Part shown: positions 1-6,300 of the stretch, piece by piece
Position numbering within the stretch: the stretch's first letter is position 1
Layout: each line of letters begins with the position of its first letter
NCBI GenBank assembly: GCA_001603415.1
Contig: LUYY01000132.1
Location: 1-7,441 of the forward strand
DNA length: 7,441 bases
Direction of reading: 5' to 3'
Source: Bacteroidales bacterium Bact_07
GTDB taxonomy: Bacteria; Bacteroidota; Bacteroidia; Bacteroidales; Tenuifilaceae
Translations under genes and position numbers: made by a program
Notes under the pieces: model-generated
What the model was told of the DNA's origin: nothing
Database searches by the model: none
Seen by the model: only the letters and a program-made list of their open reading frames with translations

Positions 1-48
1 AACAAAAAATGCAAGTAATAAACTATATACAGCAAAACGGTTTCGCAT
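1..48 (-). CDS. Partial divergent gene, N-terminal signal peptide only
   Basis: On the minus strand an ATG at 48-46 opens a frame that stays open to the left edge and reads MRNRFAVYSLLLAFFV. A basic start (R2, R4) followed by a hydrophobic run is the pattern of a Sec signal peptide or an N-terminal membrane anchor. The ATG follows an AAAA run, as is common in Bacteroidota. An in-frame TGA lies six codons upstream (minus strand) with no other ATG between, so this start is the only reasonable ATG. A TATATTTG element 27 bases upstream would give a short leader. Only 16 codons are visible, so no function can be given. The gene is divergent from the large T9SS-secreted protein and could share regulation with it. 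A chance ORF this short cannot be excluded. Confidence 0.55.
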   Translation of the reverse strand, partial: MRNRFAVYSLLLAFFV

Positions 49-59
49 TTTTATGATAG

Positions 60-91
60 ATTGTCATTAATCGACAAATATATTATTTTTG
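60..91 (+). promoter_or_regulatory. Candidate distal promoter of the large T9SS gene
   Basis: ATTG at 60-63 and TATTTTTG at 84-91 are separated by 20 bases. This fits the Bacteroidota arrangement of a -33 TTG/TTTG box and a -7 TAnnTTTG box. The start would fall near base 97, giving a 5' leader of about 185 bases that contains two inverted repeats. The -7 box is 1 bp from the opposed -7 box of the leftward gene, so RNA polymerase probably cannot occupy both at once. The region is AT-rich, so a chance match is possible. Confidence 0.45.
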
Positions 92-119
92 TTTACATTT
101 TACGACTGTTTGTCATTAA
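61..119. repeat. 10-bp direct repeat TTGTCATTAA, one copy in a palindrome
   Basis: TTGTCATTAA occurs at 61-70 and again at 110-119, 49 bp apart start to start. The left copy also forms an inverted repeat with downstream sequence: TTGTC at 61-65 and GACAA at 73-77 with a 7-bp spacer. The two copies flank both opposed -7 boxes (75-82 and 84-91). This placement would suit operator sites for a regulator of the divergent pair, but that is inference. The AT-rich context lowers the significance. Confidence 0.4.
75..82 (-). promoter_or_regulatory. Candidate -7 element of the leftward gene
   Basis: The minus strand reads TATATTTG here, a full match to the Bacteroidota -7 consensus TAnnTTTG. Transcription would start near base 68, leaving a leader of about 20 bases before the ATG at 48. 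The -33 position, about 20 bases upstream on the minus strand (plus 103-106), reads GTCG, a poor match to TTTG/TTG. Placement relative to the divergent start codon is the main support. Confidence 0.45.
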
Positions 120-172
120 ATGTTCTAACTTCGTCAAAATAAGCTGATGTTAACAAGTAAACCTATTTGTCC

Positions 173-237
173 GCTAATTTGTTAATAGAATTAGCAAACC
201 ATTTAGTAAATATAACGTAAAAATTATTTAATGGTTT
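173..237 (+). repeat. Two abutting inverted repeats in the leader
   Basis: GCTAATT (173-179) pairs with AATTAGC (189-195) across 9 bases. Immediately next to it, AAACCATT (196-203) pairs with AATGGTTT (230-237) across 26 bases. The stems are perfect but short and A+T rich. If transcription starts near base 97 they would form two successive hairpins in the 5' leader. If it starts near 254, the second repeat sits across the -33 region as a possible operator. No known riboswitch pattern is recognised. Confidence 0.35.
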
Positions 238-239
238 AC

Positions 240-247
240 AATCTTTG
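240..247 (+). promoter_or_regulatory. Alternative proximal -7-like element
   Basis: AATCTTTG matches TAnnTTTG at all fixed positions except the first T. A start near 254 would give a leader of about 30 bases before the ATG at 284, a more usual length than that of the distal promoter. No TTG or TTTG lies at the -33 distance, so this is the weaker box by sequence but better placed. It overlaps the upstream TTG codon at 245, which argues against translation starting there. Confidence 0.3.
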
Positions 248-283
248 ACTATCTTACATAACCATACCACAAAAAGCTGCAAT

Positions 284-349
284 ATGAAGGTTAAAGGCTA
301 CATTATAGGTATTACGCTATTTGTAATGCAAATAGCCAATACCAGTGCG
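284..349 (+). other. Sec signal peptide
   Basis: Residues 1-22 have K2 and K4, then a hydrophobic core (YIIGITLFVMQIA) and a polar end NTSA before QVYL. Cleavage is most likely after A22, leaving an N-terminal Gln, a common arrangement in exported Bacteroidota proteins. No lipobox Cys is present, so this is not a lipoprotein. A signal peptide is required of T9SS clients and agrees with the sorting domain at the other end. Confidence 0.88.
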
Positions 350-3300
350 CAGGTGTACCTAAGCGAAGGTTTTGAAAACGGAACAAAACCCACTGGCTGG
401 ACCGAGGAGTACGTGTCGGGTACCGAGCCCTGGCGATACCGTAACGGAGGTCATAGCCCTAACGATAACAACTGGACAATACCTGCATGGCAAACCGATA
501 TAACCCGAAACCCTCCAAGCGCCCATAGCGGTACCTATAATGCCATTTTCTTCAAGCAAAGTACCAATCAGGAGCGGACAAAACTTATTACCAAAGCCAT
601 AAACCTTGAAGGGGCAATCCAGCCCGAACTTAGCTTCTGGCTTTGTCAGGTTCCCTGGACATTTTCAGGCAACACAAATTGGGATTACCTAAGGGTTTAC
701 TACAAAAGAAATAGCACTGACAGTTGGACACTACTGCAAGAATTCCTAGATCCTATAAGCGATTGGACCCAGTTTAAGGTAAACCTGCCCAACCCAAGCA
801 GCACATACTACATAGCCTTTGAGGGGCAAACCAACTGGGGTTTTGGAACCTGCATTGACGATGTGATAGTTGAAGAGAAAGGACTTCAACCCCGTTATGT
901 CAGCGAATTAACTATTGTTCATCCCGATTTCACCTTTATTCCCAGCGGAAGCAGAAATGAACCAATACTCCGTCTTGGGTTTAAGGTGTTTGGTAACACT
1001 GGCAACGCTACTTTGAATACCATATTGGTGAAGTCCAAAAATAGCAGCGATAATGATATTGAAACCTCAGGGGTAAAACTTTACTTTACACAAACTGCCC
1101 TTTTCGACACATTAACACCTCTCGCTACAGGCAAATCGTATGTGAATGGAACAGCAACCTTTAATAGCATTAACTATAACCTACCCAACGGACAGTCGTA
1201 CGTTTGGATAACGTATAACATTAAGCAGAATGCGACACATGGCAATATTGCCGATGCGATGATAGATGCTCTAAGCATTCAGGTAAGCGATTCCCTATAC
1301 CCAAAGCAGAGCGAAGACCCTACGGGAAATAGACTGATTTACGAAACCATTTATCGCGAGAGTTTTGAAGGCACCCATAATTGGACATTGAGCGGCGAAT
1401 TCCAGGTTGGTCAACCCCAGGGGCTGGGTGGCTTTTTGGGAAACCCCGATCCCACATCAGCCTTTACAGGAACCAAAGTACTTGGGACCGACCTAACCGG
1501 TTTAGGATCGGCCTTAGGTGATTACGAGAATTTTGTTACTGAATCTGGAGCATACAAGGCTGTTTCTCCAACCATTAATGCACTCTTCTACAAAGATTTA
1601 AGAATTTCGTACCGACGTTACCTAAACATTGAGGTTTGGGATAGGGCTACGGTTGATGTCAGCAAGGATAATGGAGGCTCATGGAGCAATATATGGTTTA
1701 ACAACAACTACTTTACCGATAATCTTTGGCAAAAAACATCGCACACAGTGCCATCGGATGTATCGCGTTCCAACAGGCTGAAATTTATGTACAAGTTGGG
1801 GCCTACCGACAATTACAGCACATACTCAGGCTGGAACGTTGATGATTTCACAGTCACAGGCGACTATATCACCAAGGATGTAGGGGTAGTGGAATGGGTT
1901 TACCCCCTTTCGGGTTGCGGCCACTCTGCCACCGATAGTGTTACTGTAAAGGTTGCCAACCTTGGCGCCGAACCATCGCCAGCATCAATCCCAGTTCAGT
2001 ACTCCTTTAACAATGGAGCCACCTGGGTAACCAACTACCTCAACCAGGTAATCGCCCCCGGCGACACGGTTGAATTCACCTTTAGCACCAAGGTTAACCT
2101 CTCAACGCCTGGAATAAGACAGGTTAGGGCGCGCACCCGCCTTACCGGCGATGAGGACGCATCGAACGATGGTATATCAGGGCAAGTCTATATTGTTCCA
2201 ACATACACCCTTCCCTACACGGAAACCTTTGAAAGCAACGATGGTTACTGGCGAAAGTTCGGAAATCAAATTTGGGAATGGGGTATAGTAACAAAACCAA
2301 CCATGAGCGGAGGCTCAAAGGCTTGGGCTACAAGCATAAGTCAAAACTATGGTTCATTGCTTACCGGTGCTACCGATACAATATTTTACGATGATTTTGA
2401 AACAGCTAAGGGGTGGACATTTACCGGAGAATTTGAGCGCAATCAAATAATCATGCAATGGGATACCATTCCAACATATACCTATAGCGGACAATACTGC
2501 ATTGGAACGGACTTAAGCAGGCAAGGAGCCAATAAAGGCATGTATGAACCCAATGTTACATGGTATGCCCAATCGCCAGCGATAGATGTTACAAGCTATA
2601 GCAATCTTACCCTAAATGCCTGGCGTTGGCATAAACTTGCAGCGGGCGATACAGCAATGGTGCAAGCCAGCAGCAATGGCATAAATTGGAAAACAATTTT
2701 CAATTCTGGGGGAATAGCCATATCGGACGAATACTGGGATGTTGAAAACATACCAATCCCCGATAGTCTTGCCAACTTTGGAACTTTATACGTCCGTTTC
2801 GTGTTGAAATCTAATGGTGATGCCAACGTGGCCGAGGGTATTAACCTTGATGATGTATGGATAACCGGAACACGATTTAACCCGGAAACAGCATGGCTAC
2901 AAAGCCCCTGCTTCGATTTCAGCAGTGTAACCAACCCCATAATCGACCTAAGCATTTTTAACCGTACTGAGCCCGAGGTTGATGGAACTACCTTATACTA
3001 CTCCACCGACAATGGAGAAACCTGGCAACATTTAGGCAATAGCGCTACGCACGACGATTACTTTAACTGGTATACCGATAGCCTGGTTAGCGCACTTGGT
3101 GTTGATGGATGGAATGGATTGGGAACTACATGGGAACGTACTCGCCACCAACTACCTGCAGTTTTGGCGGGCAAAAGCAATGTGATTTTCCGCTTAGGAT
3201 TTAAAGCCGATAAAGCCAACAACGATTATGGCGGCACAGCAATTGACAACTTCAAGCTATACGAGGCCCCATTTGACATTGGAGTAGAGAGCATTTTAAG

Positions 3301-6300
3301 CCCTTCAACTGCATGCGACCTCAGCCAAAACCAGCCCATACAGGTAAGGATACGTAACTATGGGATTAGAAATATGCAAACGGGCGATACCGTTGTGGTT
3401 AAGGTGAATATTGACCACACCATGGTACCCGACACACAGACCGATACCATGGTGCTAAGTACCCCACTGAACGCAGGCAGCTTTATGGATTACACCTTTA
3501 GCCGAGGCTTTAACATGAACATTAGCGGAAGCTATACCGTTGAAGCGCTAACTCAAATAGAAAACGATCCCGTTTTCTACTCATCGTCACCCAATGACAC
3601 TGCTACAACAATAATTGCCGTTCAGAAGCCCTATGTAGAGCTTGGTAACGATATTTGGACGCTGCAACCCGACACGGTTGTACTGGATGCAACCAATCCC
3701 GATCCGCTTGTAACCTACAAGTGGTACAAGGCTCCGGATAAAGTAACCGTAATTGACACTTTACATACCTATAAAGTGGAAGATGTAAATGGCGGCAAAT
3801 ACTATGTACGGCTGGATAATAGTATCCCCTGCCGGGCTTGGGATTCAGTTACCGTTCACCGCTTAATCCGCGATGTAGGAATACCCGCTTTCGATAGTCC
3901 TGTAAGTTCATGCGAGCTCTCGGACAAAACACCCATTAAGGTTTATGTTAAAAACTATGGAACTGACACCCTAACAATTGGAAGCACTATCAGGTTAGGC
4001 TATATTTTTAACGGCAATCCAAAGGTTGAATCTGTTTGGGTTTCCGATAGAACAATACTCCCGGGTGACTCAACAATCTTCACCTTTTCTGATAGCCTCG
4101 ATATGCAAGCAATTGGCTCCTATACCCTTAAAGCCTGGGCTAATGTTTTGCTCGATAACGATGCAAATAATGATACCATAAACTCAACCATATACGTTTG
4201 GGGATATCCAACCTTTAGCTTTGCAAAAGACACTATTCATCACACGGGAGCATCGTACCCAGTAGATGCTGATAGTATTTGGTATGCATACTACTGGCAC
4301 AACGACGGGTCAACCAACCGAATCTTTGTACAAACCCAAACCGGTTGGGCAAAAGTAACAGTTTATGATACCCACAACTGCCCTGCGACTGACTCTGTTT
4401 ACATTGATCTCACCTTTTCCGATATTACCATTGACACTCTGCTGGTTCCTCAAACTGCCTGTGAGATTAGTGGATTGGTATACCCTAAAATAATAATCAG
4501 AAATGCGGGTACTGTTACTATTGCATCGGGCATTGACATTAACCTAAGTTACAAGGTTAATGGAGACACCAAGGATACACCCACTCTAACACTCGATGCT
4601 AACTTCCTTCCTGATGAAACTAAAGAAATCATTTTTGGTACTGGTATCGATATGTCTGTTCCGGGAACGTATAACTTTGAGTTTGTCGCCAAAACTGCAA
4701 GCGATAACAAACCCGAGAACGACACTTTAAGACAAACCGTTTACATTTATGGCTATCCAAGTCTTGAACTGGGCGATTCAGTATTTACCCGTAACAACAG
4801 TTACCTTTTAGATGCCGGATCAGGACGCGATAGCTACCTGTGGAACACTGCTGAAACCACCCGAACCATTACCGTTAACCAAACCGGTTGGTATGAGGTA
4901 ACCGTTACTGAGAATGGTTTTTGCTCAACCATCGACTCGGTTTACGTAACCTTCCTAAAGCACGATTACTCAATTACCCAGGTGGTCAACCCAACCACAT
5001 CGTGCAGCACCCCTGAAAAGCAAACCGTTAGCATTAAGTACACCAACATTGGCAACGATACATTAAAGGCAGGGCAGCAGGTAAGGTTTGGTTACCAGAT
5101 AAATGAAAGCTACTTTGCAGAGGAAACATACACCCTTTTATCGGACTTACGCCCGGGTCAGTTCATGCTCTACAACTTCACGGAAAAGATTGACCTTTCG
5201 CAACCCCACACCCACGACATGATTGCATACGGAATTTACACCGGCGACACAAATACTTCGAACGATACGCTAATGATCTCGTTTACAATAAATGAGTCGC
5301 CCGTAGTTAATTTGGGCCCCGACAGGGTTGACCGCACCGGAAGCGTAACACTCGACGGTGGTGAGGGGACAGGTTACACCTACCTGTGGCAGGATAATTC
5401 AACCGATAGGTACTACTTTGCTGAGAATACGGGAACCTACTGGGTGGAAACAACCGCGCCAAACGGATGCTCCGATAGGGATACCGTTAACATTACTATC
5501 CTCCGCCCCGATTATAGAGTAACAACTATTATCGCACCCAGTACATCGTGTACCTTAAGTGCAACCGAACAAGTTCAGGTTGAGGTTGAAAACGCTGGAA
5601 CTGATACACTTCAGGTTGGACAAAACCTATTTGTTTCGTACGAGGTGGATAACATCCTACAGCAAACCGAAGCAATAACCATGACCTCAAAGTTTAAGCC
5701 AGGCGACAAGTTAATCCATACCTTCACCAAAACTTTCAACTTTAGCACACCTGGTTCATATACCATAAAGGCCTACACCACCTCAAACGATGATGTAAAC
5801 CCATTTAACAATTCTTCTTCAAAGACCATCGATGTATGGGGACTTCCCAATGTAAACCTTGGTATTGACACTGCCATTTGCCAGGGTACATCTCATACAC
5901 TCAATGCAGGTGCAGGGTTTTCATCGTACCTGTGGAGCACCAGTGCTACTACCCAAACAATAGATGTTTCAACTGCCGGACTATACTGGGCTGAGGTATC
6001 CGATACCCATGGCTGCACAAAGCGCGACACAATAGTAATAGGCATAAATCCTTTGCCTACTGTTACCCACGATCCTCTGGATGCCGTATGCTTCGATGAA
6101 CCCGAATTTACCCTTTCAGGGGGCAACCCATCTGGAGGTATTTACAGTGGTCCCGGAACCAATACTACTACCTTTAATGCATCGAACGCTGGCGCCGGTA
6201 CCCACACCTTAACCTACACCTATACCGATGCAAATGGTTGCAGCAATAGCACTAATGTTGACATTACCGTTCATCCGCTCCCCGTAGTTGATTTAGGGCC

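Noticed and set aside
32..52. Imperfect hairpin GCAAAACGGTTTCGC followed by a T-rich run, considered as a terminator of an upstream gene.
   Set aside because: The stem is only AAA/TTT with a mismatch, and the same bases read well as the start of a divergent signal-peptide gene.
245..283. TTG at 245 as the translation start of the large gene, adding 13 residues.
   Set aside because: It would place a polar stretch before a normal signal peptide, and it overlaps a promoter-like AATCTTTG. The ATG at 284 gives a standard Sec signal directly.
359..559. Minus-strand open frame of 66 codons.
   Set aside because: It lies wholly inside the large gene, antisense to jelly roll 1, with no signal, motif or promoter. 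It is a shadow frame.
2596..2955. Minus-strand open frame of 119 codons.
   Set aside because: It is antisense to the nested jelly roll, whose sense frame shows clear family motifs. The minus product has no recognisable feature.
5893..6126. Minus-strand open frame of 77 codons.
   Set aside because: It is antisense to the conserved Ig repeats R5 and its extension; no coding signal is visible.
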